A DNA stretch of 21,592 nt from positions 1-21,592 of IMG/VR virus record IMGVR_UViG_3300026478_000590, one strand, 5' to 3'. Position numbers and translations under genes: made by a program. This stretch comes from a virus. This document shows, piece by piece, positions 1-6,700 of the stretch (position 1 is its first letter; every line of letters begins with the position of its first letter). The notes beneath the pieces were generated by a model, which did no database searches, was not told where the DNA came from, and saw only the letters and a program-made list of their open reading frames with translations.

Positions 1-99
1 TTTGCGTCCAACGCCCCGATCACGGTGACACAGGTGGGCACTGCTCCGCGCACTGTGACCTATGGCTTTGACATGACTCCTCTCGCCACTCTTCCCTAA
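1..99 (+). CDS. C-terminus of a tail-fibre-like protein (5' truncated)
   Basis: The frame is open from base 1 to a TAA at 97-99 and encodes 32 residues. The fragment contains NAPITVTQVGTAP and ends MTPLATLP. This resembles the next gene downstream, which carries GTAPITITG repeats and ends SKLTLLP, so it is probably a paralogous fibre or fibre-repeat protein. Only 5 bases separate its stop from the next ATG, consistent with one operon. The fold and length of the complete protein cannot be judged. Confidence 0.6.
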   Translation, partial: FASNAPITVTQVGTAPRTVTYGFDMTPLATLP

Positions 100-104
100 G
101 AACC

Positions 105-1133
105 ATGCCTGTACAGAACACTGACCTGATGGTCATTCAGCAGGGCACCACGGCCTACAAGGTCAGTGCTCAAACGCTGAAAGCCTTTTTCCAGAACGGC
201 GTCACCCTCAACCCCGCCACTGCGGCTGTGTTGGGTGGCATCAAGGTTGGCACCAACCTGACGGTGACAGCTGATGGCACGTTGTCAGCCAATGTCACCG
301 GTGCTCTCACCTACAAGGGCACTGCCAACCTGACGGCTGCACCGGGCACTGGTGTCACCACTGGCCTGGCTGTTGGTCACCTGTATGTGAGCACCACCGC
401 TGGTGCGATTGATGCTGGCTGGACTGGCATTGGTGGCCGGACAGCAGCTGTTGGTGAGATGGTCCTATGGGATGGGACCAAGTGGGACATCGTTGGCGCT
501 GGTGCCAGCACTGGTGTCACCACTGTCACCGGCACTGCACCGGTCACGATTGGTGGTACGGCAACAGCGCCGGATGTGCGGGTTGCTGATGCTGTGGCAT
601 CCACCGCTGGTGCTGGTGGTTCGGCCGGTCTGATCACGGCAGTGCAGCTGGAGAAACTGAACGGCATTGCCTCGGGTGCGCAGCCTGGCACCGTCACCAA
701 CGTCTCCGGTACTGCGCCAATCCAGGTGGCGACCGGCACCAGCACTCCGGTGATCAGCGTGCAGGACGCCAGCACCACGGTGAAGGGTGTGGTGCAACTG
801 GCTGATGCAGCTGCAGTCACAGCTGGTACTGCTGGTCTGGTGGTTACTGCTGACCAGCTGAAGCTCACCAACGATGCGATTGCTACTGCTGCTGGTGGTG
901 GCATCACTGGCATCAGTGGTACGGCACCGATCACGATCACGGGTCCCAACACCGCAAAGGTAGTTGCTGTTGCTGATGCACTGACCACAGCCAAGGGTGT
1001 GGTGCAGCTGGCCACCAACACAGAGACCGCTTACGACGTTGCTGCACCGCTGGCAACCAAGGCGGTGACGCCTTCTGGGTTGCAGGCGAACTACATGCCG
1101 AAGGACATCTCCAAACTCACCCTGCTGCCCTGA
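105..1133 (+). CDS. Repeat-rich tail fibre protein
   Basis: This 342-residue protein is dominated by Gly, Thr, Ala and Val. It contains repeated units, each with a GTAP(V/I)x(I/V) strand followed by KGVVQLA: GTAPVTIG near 148, GTAPIQVA near 204 and GTAPITIT near 273, with KGVVQLADAA near 228 and KGVVQLATNT near 298. KGVVQLA-type repeats are typical of trimeric phage tail fibres. The N-terminus (QNTDLMVIQQGTTAYKVS) matches that of the DGR target downstream (QNTDVFAVTRGTNTYKVS), which suggests a shared virion-anchoring segment. There is no obvious Shine-Dalgarno sequence. The next gene starts 2 bases after the stop. The large open frame on the opposite strand here is a by-product of the repeats. 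Confidence 0.8.
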   Translation: MPVQNTDLMVIQQGTTAYKVSAQTLKAFFQNGVTLNPATAAVLGGIKVGTNLTVTADGTLSANVTGALTYKGTANLTAAPGTGVTTGLAVGHLYVSTTAGAIDAGWTGIGGRTAAVGEMVLWDGTKWDIVGAGASTGVTTVTGTAPVTIGGTATAPDVRVADAVASTAGAGGSAGLITAVQLEKLNGIASGAQPGTVTNVSGTAPIQVATGTSTPVISVQDASTTVKGVVQLADAAAVTAGTAGLVVTADQLKLTNDAIATAAGGGITGISGTAPITITGPNTAKVVAVADALTTAKGVVQLATNTETAYDVAAPLATKAVTPSGLQANYMPKDISKLTLLP

Positions 1134-1135
1134 TC

Positions 1136-2698
1136 ATGAGCAAGCTACAGAACACTGATGTCTTCGCTGTCACGCGAGGGACGAACACATACAAGGTGAG
1201 CTTTGGCGACATCGTTGCCGGGTCTCAGGCTGGCAGCAGCACTGCCCCCGCTGCGCCCACCGCCGGGCAGGTGTGGGTGGATAGCAGCACCAGCCCGAGC
1301 ACCATCAAGGTGTGGAACGGCACTACCTGGGTGTCGCAGGTTGGCACCACGGTGACCAGCGCCATGGCACCGACCACCCCGGCGACGGGTCAGATCTGGA
1401 TTGATACCAGCGCAACCCCCAGTGTCACCAAGATCTGGGATGGCACGGCATGGGTGACAGCTACACCTGATGGATCGGCGGCTGCGGCGATTGCCAACGA
1501 TGCGAAGTATGCGACGAAGGCAGAGCTACAGGCTGAAGATCTGTGGGACAGGGTTGGCAATGAACTCCGTCCCAAAAACGCTGGTGATCTTGTTGCCCGC
1601 ACTGTACTGCCTGCTGCATCAACTTCTGCCCAGGGTGCTGTGCAGATGGCTGACGCCGCTGCGGTTGCAGCTAGCACTGCAGGGCGTGCTGTTGATGCTG
1701 CTCAACTGCGGTCAGTCTTGCTTTACAACAGACGCCCCGCATTGCATCGAGGTTCACTGTTCAGCAAGACAGGAGCCAATGCCATCAGCATTGCAGCAGG
1801 TGCGGTGTTAAACGGTCGGCTTTATTCGACAGCTACGGCAGTGACGATGCCTGGCACGCACACAAACAATGCTGACTATGCAATTTGGCAGCACCCCACA
1901 ACAGGCGCACTTGCCGCTGATGCGAGTTTTGTCACACCTCCCGCCGTGGCGGCTGGCGGCAGCATTGTCGGCGGGTATCACTACATCCCTGCTGGCAGGC
2001 CAACTGGCTTCAACGGCGGCGCGCCAACAGCTGCAGCGGAGATTCTTGAGTTCAGCATTTGGGATTTGACATGGCGGCCGAGCTGCCCAGATCCACGCGC
2101 AATGGCGTGTATCGAAGGTGGATTTTGGATTGACCTGTATCTGCTTGGTGCGACCAGCTATGCCAGTAACAGTTTCAGCGCAGTTCCCAGCAGCCGCATT
2201 GGCTTGACGATTGCTGATGGCTCCAGCCCGCCATTGATCCCAGCGCAATATGGCGGCAATGGGACGACGGCCTATGCCGATGGCAAGTGGTATGTCTTTA
2301 GTGAAGTGGCGCGGAGTTTTGGCAAGCGGTTGCCGACTTACGACGAGTTCAGTGCAGCGGCCTATGGCGCGCCAGAGCAAACCAGCCGTGGCACCGATCC
2401 AGGAACTGTTCAATGGGAGCGCATCAGCAAGTTTGGTTTGGCACAGGCCACGGGGACGCTGTGGGTATGGGGCCAAGAAACTTGCACCACGACGCAACCA
2501 TCAGCGTGGACAACAGGCACAGAGACAGCTGGTCGTGGTCAGGTGTATGGATCTGAAACCCGCGCCGTCCTCCTCGGGGGCGACTGGAACGTTACTTCCA
2601 ATTCCGGTTCACGTTGTGCTAGCTGGACCGACACTCCTTGGAACTCCGGCAGCCACATTGGGGGTCGGCTGTCGGCCGGGCACCTGGTGCTTGGTTAA
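1136..2698 (+). CDS. DGR target: tail fibre / receptor-binding protein with variable C-terminus
   Basis: This 520-residue protein carries the variable repeat. Residues 1-20 share the anchoring motif of the preceding fibre. Two similar modules follow, GQVWVDSSTSPSTIKVWNG near 45 and GQIWIDTSATPSVTKIWDG near 85. The C-terminal part (about 200-520) is rich in Trp and Gly and looks like the C-type-lectin / formylglycine-generating-enzyme-like fold usual for DGR targets. Residues 476-514 are encoded by the VR and contain the scaffold GSRCxxWxxTPWNS. Adenine-derived changes hit residues 479, 483, 486, 496, 498, 499 and 505-507, while Cys494 and Trp484, 497 and 502 are kept. By analogy with Mtd of BPP-1 this is likely the host-range determinant. 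The fold call is inference. Confidence 0.9.
   Translation: MSKLQNTDVFAVTRGTNTYKVSFGDIVAGSQAGSSTAPAAPTAGQVWVDSSTSPSTIKVWNGTTWVSQVGTTVTSAMAPTTPATGQIWIDTSATPSVTKIWDGTAWVTATPDGSAAAAIANDAKYATKAELQAEDLWDRVGNELRPKNAGDLVARTVLPAASTSAQGAVQMADAAAVAASTAGRAVDAAQLRSVLLYNRRPALHRGSLFSKTGANAISIAAGAVLNGRLYSTATAVTMPGTHTNNADYAIWQHPTTGALAADASFVTPPAVAAGGSIVGGYHYIPAGRPTGFNGGAPTAAAEILEFSIWDLTWRPSCPDPRAMACIEGGFWIDLYLLGATSYASNSFSAVPSSRIGLTIADGSSPPLIPAQYGGNGTTAYADGKWYVFSEVARSFGKRLPTYDEFSAAAYGAPEQTSRGTDPGTVQWERISKFGLAQATGTLWVWGQETCTTTQPSAWTTGTETAGRGQVYGSETRAVLLGGDWNVTSNSGSRCASWTDTPWNSGSHIGGRLSAGHLVLG
2562..2678 (+). repeat. DGR variable repeat (VR)
   Basis: These 117 bp are collinear and gap-free with the template repeat at 3133-3249. 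I count 11 mismatches, and in every one the template base is A: changes to G or C and one to T. No C, G or T of the template is altered. The repeat ends in an unchanged G/C-rich block (GGTCGGCTGTCGGCCG), the expected place for the initiation-of-mutagenic-homing site. The VR stops 17 bases before the target gene's stop codon, so it encodes nearly the extreme C-terminus. Confidence 0.97.
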
Positions 2699-2700
2699 GA

Positions 2701-2714
2701 GGCGCGCCAGCGCC
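2701..2714 (+). other. Small hairpin downstream of VR
   Basis: GGCGC, a GCCA loop and GCGCC form a 5-bp stem with a 4-base loop just after the target gene's stop codon, 22 bases beyond the VR. Several DGRs need a GC-rich hairpin with a tetraloop just 3' of the VR for efficient homing. This is the best-placed candidate, but the stem is shorter than the usual 7-10 bp. Confidence 0.4.
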
Positions 2715-2722
2715 GATCTCCG

Positions 2723-3127
2723 ATGACCAGCAAGCGAGCCTCTGCGGATCCCTCCAAGGAGGCTCATGGCCTCTACATGGTCGAGAAGTACGAGCGGGTG
2801 ATCGACTATCTCTACCCGCTTGCTCAGACCATTCCACGCAAGCACGGCACCTTCCGAGAGCTGCTGATCAAGCAGCTCTTTTTGGTGGCCGAACACCTTA
2901 ACGACGCCATCAAGGCAAACCAGCTGAGCCGCTGCTACGTGCTTGACGGCAGCCTGGGCCAACTGCGATTGATGCTTCGGTTCATGGTGCATCACAAGCG
3001 CAAGCTGATCACTGAGCATCAGCTTGAAACCAGCCAGGCTTTGATCGGAGAAGTGGGCGCGATGCTTGGCGGCTGGATCAAGCGGTTGCAGGAAAACAAG
3101 AAACAGCCAAAATCAGAACGGTCTTGA
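2723..3127 (+). CDS. avd: DGR accessory variability determinant (Avd-like)
   Basis: This 134-residue, helix-rich basic protein sits between the VR-bearing gene and the TR, the position of avd in BPP-1-type DGRs. Helices are predicted by eye at about 14-36 (KYERVIDYLYPLAQTI), 43-66 (FRELLIKQLFLVAEHLNDAI), 75-98 (DGSLGQLRLMLRFMVHHKRK) and 101-125. This fits the four-helix bundle of Avd, which pentamerises and binds the reverse transcriptase and TR RNA. The tail is lysine-rich, as expected for nucleic-acid binding. The stop codon lies 5 bases before the TR. I identify it by length, helix pattern and context rather than a catalytic motif, since the family has none. A terminator-like hairpin lies inside the gene. 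Confidence 0.85.
   Translation: MTSKRASADPSKEAHGLYMVEKYERVIDYLYPLAQTIPRKHGTFRELLIKQLFLVAEHLNDAIKANQLSRCYVLDGSLGQLRLMLRFMVHHKRKLITEHQLETSQALIGEVGAMLGGWIKRLQENKKQPKSERS
2857..2883 (+). terminator. Terminator-like hairpin inside avd
   Basis: AGAGCTGCT (2857-2865), a GATCA loop, and AGCAGCTCT (2871-2879) form a perfect 9-bp stem. The last stem base begins a run of five T (2879-2883). This has the form of an intrinsic terminator but lies within the coding sequence. It could attenuate transcription between the target gene and TR/RT, or arise from the Leu/Gln-rich coding sequence. The structure is seen; the function is inference. Confidence 0.4.
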
Positions 3128-3132
3128 TGGGA

Positions 3133-3249
3133 GCGCCGTCATCCTCGGGGGCAACTGGAACAATACTTCCAATTCCGGTTCACGTTGTGCTAACTGGAAC
3201 AACACTCCTTGGAACTCCAACAACAACATTGGGGGTCGGCTGTCGGCCG
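3133..3249 (+). repeat. DGR template repeat (TR)
   Basis: This is the invariant 117-bp donor of the VR, lying between avd and the reverse transcriptase. I count 27 adenines, arranged mostly as AAC/AAT codons when read in the VR frame. That is the usual DGR design, because mutating AAC at its adenines gives many amino acids and no stop codon. Eleven of these adenines differ in the VR. After 3249 the similarity drops sharply (TR continues TGGCAACTG, VR GGCACCTGG). Confidence 0.97.
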
Positions 3250-3301
3250 TGGCAACTGCAAAACACCACTTTGCTCTGCTGTTTCTACGGGGCAGCAGGC
3301 C

Positions 3302-3323
3302 GGTGCCAGCCAGGTGCCAGCCA
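3302..3323 (+). repeat. Tandem 11-bp repeat in TR-RT spacer
   Basis: GGTGCCAGCCA occurs twice head to tail without interruption. It lies in the non-coding spacer that would form the 3' part of the TR RNA. It may be a structural element of that RNA or a simple duplication. Confidence 0.6.
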
Positions 3324-3404
3324 TCAAGTCCAGCTTCGGCAAACTCAGGGCCGAGTGGTGGCAATGGCAGGGAGTAGCCCATCGAAACCTGCCGCTACCT
3401 GCTG

Positions 3405-4379
3405 ATGGGACAGAAGTTTCGCAACCTGTACCAGCAGATTTACGACTGGGAGAATCTGCTTGCAGCTTACAAATCAGCCAGACGTGGCAAGACTTACAGC
3501 AGTTCGTATCTCCGCTTCAAGGAGTATCACCTTTCCAGTCTTAGGCATCTGCAGTTGCGGCTGATTGAAGGGGCATGGCGCCCTGACCCGCAGCTTGAAT
3601 TCGACATCATTGACCCCAAGAAGCGAACGATTGCCTGTCAGAGCTTTCGTGATCGTGTACTGCACCACGCCTTGATCCAGGTGGTGGGTCCGATCTTGGA
3701 TGCAGCGATGATGCCTCAGGTTTATGCCTGCAGGGTGGGGCTAGGCACGCATCGCTGTGTCGTGAAGATGCAGCAGTTGATTCGGCAAAACCCCGACAAG
3801 TGGATTTTGCATGTGGACTTCAGCAAGTTCTTCCCAACAATTCCGCAAGACCTTTTGTTGGACTACCTCGGCAAAAAGTTGACGTGTCGTCGGACCCTGC
3901 TGTTGATTCAGCAGGTGTTGTCGGTGCAGCCAAGCGGGGTGCCGATTGGTGCGCTGACCAGCCAGACCTTCGCCAACTACTGGGGCGGCAAGCTGGATCG
4001 CTTTGTCGCAGGCCAGGTCGGCGGACGCTTTGTGCGCTACATGGATGACGCTGTATTGATCGTGAATAGCAAGGCAGAGGGGCTGTCCTTGAAGGCTGAG
4101 ATTTGTGCGTTTGTAGCCAGCGAAATGGCTCAGCGCATTGGCAAGTGGAGCCTGTCCCCTGCTGGTCGAGGCGTCACCTTTTGCGGCTTTCGCATTCGCC
4201 GCCAGTTCAAGCTGATCAAGCGCCAATCCATGGCGAAGCAACGGCGCAAGCTGGCAGGGCTTCTGCGTGCTGGGGATGACGAGGGATGGCGCCGGTCTCA
4301 GGTTGCCTGGATTGGCCATCTGCGGCACGCTGATGGGCAGAATGCGTTAGTCCGTTTGGGGCTTGCCTCACCATGCTGA
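3405..4379 (+). CDS. rt: DGR reverse transcriptase
   Basis: This 324-residue reverse transcriptase has the standard order of motifs. These are VYACRVGLGTH (about 106-116), catalytic LHVDFSKFFPTI with Asp138, GVPIGALTSQ (178-187), catalytic RYMDDAVLI with Asp214-Asp215, and TFCGFRI (258-264). The IGxxxSQ form of motif 4 distinguishes DGR reverse transcriptases from group II intron and retron enzymes, which usually have QGxxxSP. The enzyme copies the TR RNA with adenine-specific errors, acting with Avd. There is no maturase or endonuclease domain. Its stop overlaps the next start (ATGCTGA). The start at 3405 has little Shine-Dalgarno character. All catalytic residues are present, so it is probably active. 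Confidence 0.96.
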   Translation: MGQKFRNLYQQIYDWENLLAAYKSARRGKTYSSSYLRFKEYHLSSLRHLQLRLIEGAWRPDPQLEFDIIDPKKRTIACQSFRDRVLHHALIQVVGPILDAAMMPQVYACRVGLGTHRCVVKMQQLIRQNPDKWILHVDFSKFFPTIPQDLLLDYLGKKLTCRRTLLLIQQVLSVQPSGVPIGALTSQTFANYWGGKLDRFVAGQVGGRFVRYMDDAVLIVNSKAEGLSLKAEICAFVASEMAQRIGKWSLSPAGRGVTFCGFRIRRQFKLIKRQSMAKQRRKLAGLLRAGDDEGWRRSQVAWIGHLRHADGQNALVRLGLASPC

Positions 4380-4624
4380 TCAACACGATTGAGGACTTGG
4401 CATCTGTAGACCAAACCCGCGAGCGCCAAGCATTTCTCCAAGCACTACTCAATGACTACATCACCTTTGATGATGCCAGTTATCCTGCTGACTATGATCG
4501 CTTGTTGACACCATCTGACGCTGGGTATGTGGTGCCAGTGTTGAGAAAAGAATGGAACGCTGGAGCTGCTGCAGCTTGGGGGTTTAGTTCACAAGATCAA
4601 ATCAAAGCATTGCTGCACGCTTGA
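4373..4624 (+). CDS. Small protein translationally coupled to the DGR reverse transcriptase
   Basis: This 83-residue acidic protein starts inside the last codons of the RT gene, so the two are probably coupled. The sequence is well-formed, with DDASYPADYDRLLTPSDAG, VVPVLRKEW and AAAAWGFSSQDQIKALL. There is no signal peptide, membrane segment or metal motif. I do not recognise the family. Position suggests a DGR-associated accessory protein or simply the next gene of the fibre operon. The same frame stays open after its TGA through the next small gene. Confidence 0.65.
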   Translation: MLINTIEDLASVDQTRERQAFLQALLNDYITFDDASYPADYDRLLTPSDAGYVVPVLRKEWNAGAAAAWGFSSQDQIKALLHA

Positions 4625-4699
4625 CCTGAAACCACTAGCCCATCAGAACGATGTCCTTTCCTTCTGTTCTGTGAACGTGCCCTCTACGAGGAAAGCAAG

Positions 4700-4852
4700 A
4701 TGCTGGAGCGTGAGGCAGTAGTAAAGGCCCCATTGAAGTTCACTGAGGTCTGTCCTGAAGTCAGGCAGCGGGCAGAGACGAACCTGCAGAAGTGGTTAGA
4801 GGTGTTGCTGGCGTTGATGGTGCAGTTCCACCCGCCGGGAGCTAAGCCTTGA
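4700..4852 (+). CDS. Small helical protein, 50 residues
   Basis: ATG at 4700 follows a good ribosome-binding sequence (GAGGAAAGC, 4688-4696). The product begins MLEREAVVKAPLKF, has a helical segment RAETNLQKWLEVLLALMVQF and ends GAKP. The frame is open upstream as far as the TGA of the 83-residue gene at 4622-4624. It may therefore be a separate gene, or the 3' part of a longer one interrupted by that stop. Its end overlaps by 11 bases the convergent ribbon-helix-helix gene. Function unknown. Confidence 0.45.
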   Translation: MLEREAVVKAPLKFTEVCPEVRQRAETNLQKWLEVLLALMVQFHPPGAKP

Positions 4853-5018
4853 CCCTCCCCTTGCGCTGCTCTGCACCGGTCTCCAGCAGGTGACAGCAGA
4901 GGGAGCTGAGGGACCGCCCTTCGTAGTCAGCGATCTGCTGTAGCTCTTCAAGCAATAGCTCAGGCACCGTGACGTTGATGCGCTTGGGCTTGCGGAACAT
5001 CACCAGCGAGGCAGCCAT
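4842..5018 (-). CDS. Ribbon-helix-helix (CopG/MetJ-like) DNA-binding protein
   Basis: From the ATG at 5018 the product has 58 residues. The pattern KRINVTVPELLLEELQQIAD followed by EGRSLSSLCCHLLETG is a classic ribbon-helix-helix: one DNA-contacting beta strand (RINVTV) and two helices separated by a short Gly turn. Such proteins bind operators as dimers and act as small repressors in phages and plasmids. The frame is open up to 5147, but the added N-terminal residues look non-coding, so the inner start (or MFRKPKR, 18 bases further in) is preferred. It is divergent from the exported-protein operon at 5178 and could control it. Confidence 0.75.
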   Translation of the reverse strand: MAASLVMFRKPKRINVTVPELLLEELQQIADYEGRSLSSLCCHLLETGAEQRKGRVKA

Positions 5019-5177
5019 CGGAGGGTATGTGCCCTGCGCAACCAACACGCCAAGGATGCACCATCCATCACTCACATGCGATGGGATGTGGGATAGAGCA
5101 CTCACAGGCGAGGCATTTTGTTGGGGACGCAGGCAAGGCTCTTCCACCAGCCTTAGCCAGTCCCTTCTGGACTATCC
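5019..5177. promoter_or_regulatory. Divergent intergenic region between RHH gene and exported-protein operon
   Basis: This 159-bp region must hold the start signals of the leftward ribbon-helix-helix gene and the rightward 5178 gene. I see no convincing sigma-70 pair. The 12-mer AAGGATGCACCA (5052-5063) is shared with the element upstream of the 14003 gene. CCAG-TCCCTT-CTGG (5158-5171) is a short inverted repeat directly before the 5178 start. Confidence 0.35.
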
Positions 5178-5678
5178 ATGAAGAACCTCTTCCTGGCTGC
5201 TGCAGCTGCCCTTGTGGCTGCTCCCGCCATGGCTGGTGACATCACCAGCACCCACTCTGTTCAAACCGTGCTCGGCGTTGATGCCCTGTCGGTGAAGAAC
5301 GAGCGCAAGGCTTCCTCCGTCAGCGTGTCTGGCGAGAACGTCACTGTCACCAGCCTGCCTTCCCTGGGTGCTGGCGCTGCTGGCACGGCTGTTGCTTCCA
5401 CCGCTGGTGTGACCGCTGGTCTTGCCACTGCTGGCTCTCCTTTCAGCTACAGCGAGTCGGCCTTCGCTGGTTCGACTGCTTCTGCCATGACTCCCACTGT
5501 GGCCGCTGGCGCTGTGACCGCTCTGGGCGCTGCTGACGTGCAGACCGTCACCAACGGTGGCGTGGCTGGCACTTTGGCTGGCACCAACCTGGCCACTGGC
5601 ATTGCGACCATCACCGCTGGTGGCGCTGGCACCCAGGCCACCCTCACCCGCAGCAACACCCTCTCGGTGTTCCAGTGA
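5178..5678 (+). CDS. Exported Ala/Gly/Thr-rich protein
   Basis: This 166-residue protein has a clear signal peptide (MKNLFLAAAAALVAAPAMA, cleavage before Gly20). The mature part is low-complexity Ala/Gly/Thr/Val, with SVSVSGENVTVTSLPSLGAG, SPFSYSES and the C-terminus LTRSNTLSVFQ. The next gene shares the GEN(V/I)...LG...G-PF-(Y/F)SE...NSLSVF layout, so the two are paralogues. From memory, similar exported proteins occur in marine T4-like cyanophages as unknown or virion-associated proteins; this is unchecked. Its TGA overlaps the next ATG (TGATG). Confidence 0.75.
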   Translation: MKNLFLAAAAALVAAPAMAGDITSTHSVQTVLGVDALSVKNERKASSVSVSGENVTVTSLPSLGAGAAGTAVASTAGVTAGLATAGSPFSYSESAFAGSTASAMTPTVAAGAVTALGAADVQTVTNGGVAGTLAGTNLATGIATITAGGAGTQATLTRSNTLSVFQ

Positions 5679-6070
5679 TGCAGAAGCGCCTACTCCTGGC
5701 GCTGATCGTGGGGGCCGTCATGGCCCCCCTTTCTGCAAGCGCCCAGATCTACAACTATTGGTATGGCCCTGGCACGCTGCGGGCTGGGACCACTACGGGC
5801 ACATCCACCAGCACCAGCACTGAGACGGTCAACTCTGTGCAGCAGGTGTATGGCGGCACCACCTACAGCGCCACTGGAGAGAACATCCAGCCTGGCGGTG
5901 CTTTAGGCCCTGGTCAGACCTACACGGTGGCTCGCCCTGGAGAGCCGTTCCAGTTCAGCGAGACCTACCAGCCTGCAGGCATCGTGAGCATCACGACCAC
6001 GGGCAAGACCGCTGTCACCAACACGCTCACCAATTCGTTGAGCGTCTTCTCTGAGATCGGGACCAACTGA
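5678..6070 (+). CDS. Exported Thr/Ser-rich protein, paralogue of the preceding one
   Basis: The ATG at 5678 overlaps the upstream stop. A GTG one codon earlier is possible but unlikely. The product has 130 residues with a signal peptide (MQKRLLLALIVGAVMAPLSASA). The mature chain is Thr/Ser/Gly-rich, with YSATGENIQPGGALGPG, PGEPFQFSETYQPAG and the ending NTLTNSLSVFSEIGTN. It matches the preceding protein in motif order. It has no Cys and no membrane segment after the signal. Probably exported to the cell surface or a virion/periplasmic component. Function unknown. Confidence 0.75.
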   Translation: MQKRLLLALIVGAVMAPLSASAQIYNYWYGPGTLRAGTTTGTSTSTSTETVNSVQQVYGGTTYSATGENIQPGGALGPGQTYTVARPGEPFQFSETYQPAGIVSITTTGKTAVTNTLTNSLSVFSEIGTN

Positions 6071-6609
6071 TGCGTCGCCTCCTTGCCCTGCTGTTGTTGT
6101 TGGCTGGTCCTGCAATGGCGCAGACCACAGCGCCGATCGCTAACAGCATCAACACCACCAACGCAGGACAAGCGTCGGGCACGGTGCTCAATAGCAACAC
6201 TCAGCTCAACCAGCTGCCGATCATGCAGCAGGAGTTTGGTGCTGGTTTCCGCTGTCAGAACAGCACCGTCAGCTTCTCGCCCTACTACGTCGGTAGCGAC
6301 ACCAGCTATTCCAGCTACGTCGGGGCCAGCGGTTACGGCGGGATGGTGACGGTGAGCGTGCCGCTCGATGGTCGCGGCGTTGAATACTGCATGGCGATGG
6401 CCAAAGCCAGGGTCGAGAAGGAACAGTTCGACCTTGTGATCGTCCGTGCGCTGAAGTGCGCTGACCTGCTGCGTGCAGGCATCGTCTTCACCGATGAGAA
6501 CACCAAGAAGCTGTGCGACGGGCTGGCCTATGTTCCGCAGCGCGACAGCACCAAGGGCGTTGCATTGCCAGTGCCTCAGAAGACGCCTGAAGTGATCTTG
6601 ACCCGATAG
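6070..6609 (+). CDS. Exported protein with four cysteines
   Basis: The third member of the overlapping trio (TGATG at 6068-6072) has 179 residues and a signal peptide (MRRLLALLLLLAGPAMA). Asn/Thr-rich residues follow, then a compact domain with FRCQNSTVSFSPYYVG, VTVSVPLDGRGVEYCMAMAKARVEKEQ, and RALKCADLLRAGIVFTDEN followed by KKLCDG. The four Cys could form two disulphides after export. From memory, a protein family with a CQ(G/N)xT...SFSPY...S(I/V)PLD...C...R-LKC-L--GI-F pattern is widespread in marine cyanomyoviruses. If so, this trio is a mosaic module shared across cyanophage families; unverified here. Confidence 0.8.
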   Translation: MRRLLALLLLLAGPAMAQTTAPIANSINTTNAGQASGTVLNSNTQLNQLPIMQQEFGAGFRCQNSTVSFSPYYVGSDTSYSSYVGASGYGGMVTVSVPLDGRGVEYCMAMAKARVEKEQFDLVIVRALKCADLLRAGIVFTDENTKKLCDGLAYVPQRDSTKGVALPVPQKTPEVILTR

Positions 6610-6700
6610 CTCTCGCTAAGTTGGCTATCCGTCCTTTTCTGAGGGAACGGGTAGTCCGCTTTGGCAGGACGCGGTGAGGCTGGCACCTCGTGAGGACCAG

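Larger units (their letters stand above)
3128..3404 (+). ncRNA. Probable TR RNA with 3' spacer
   Basis: The stretch between the avd stop and the RT start has no credible gene. It holds the TR and then a 155-base spacer (3250-3404). In BPP-1 the RNA covering TR plus about 140 bases of following spacer is the template and primer for mutagenic cDNA synthesis, so the same role is inferred here from position and size. The spacer contains a perfect tandem duplication of GGTGCCAGCCA at 3302-3323. RNA ends are not visible in the sequence. Confidence 0.55.

Noticed and set aside
377-1021. 214-residue frame antisense to the fibre gene
   Set aside because: It mirrors the Gly/Thr/Ala repeats of the plus-strand fibre, which suppress stops on both strands, and has no domain character.
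1808-2497. 229-residue frame antisense to the DGR target
   Set aside because: Composition is unnatural (Arg/Cys/Trp/His-rich) and it lies fully within a convincing gene.
3066-3405. Open frames across the TR, one reading in the VR frame
   Set aside because: They begin inside avd or at its stop, consist mostly of the template repeat and then low-quality Pro/Ser sequence, and the TR is expected to be non-coding RNA.
3405-4379. Group II intron or retron reverse transcriptase
   Set aside because: Motif 4 is IGALTSQ, there is no maturase domain, and an adenine-mutated VR/TR pair and avd are adjacent.
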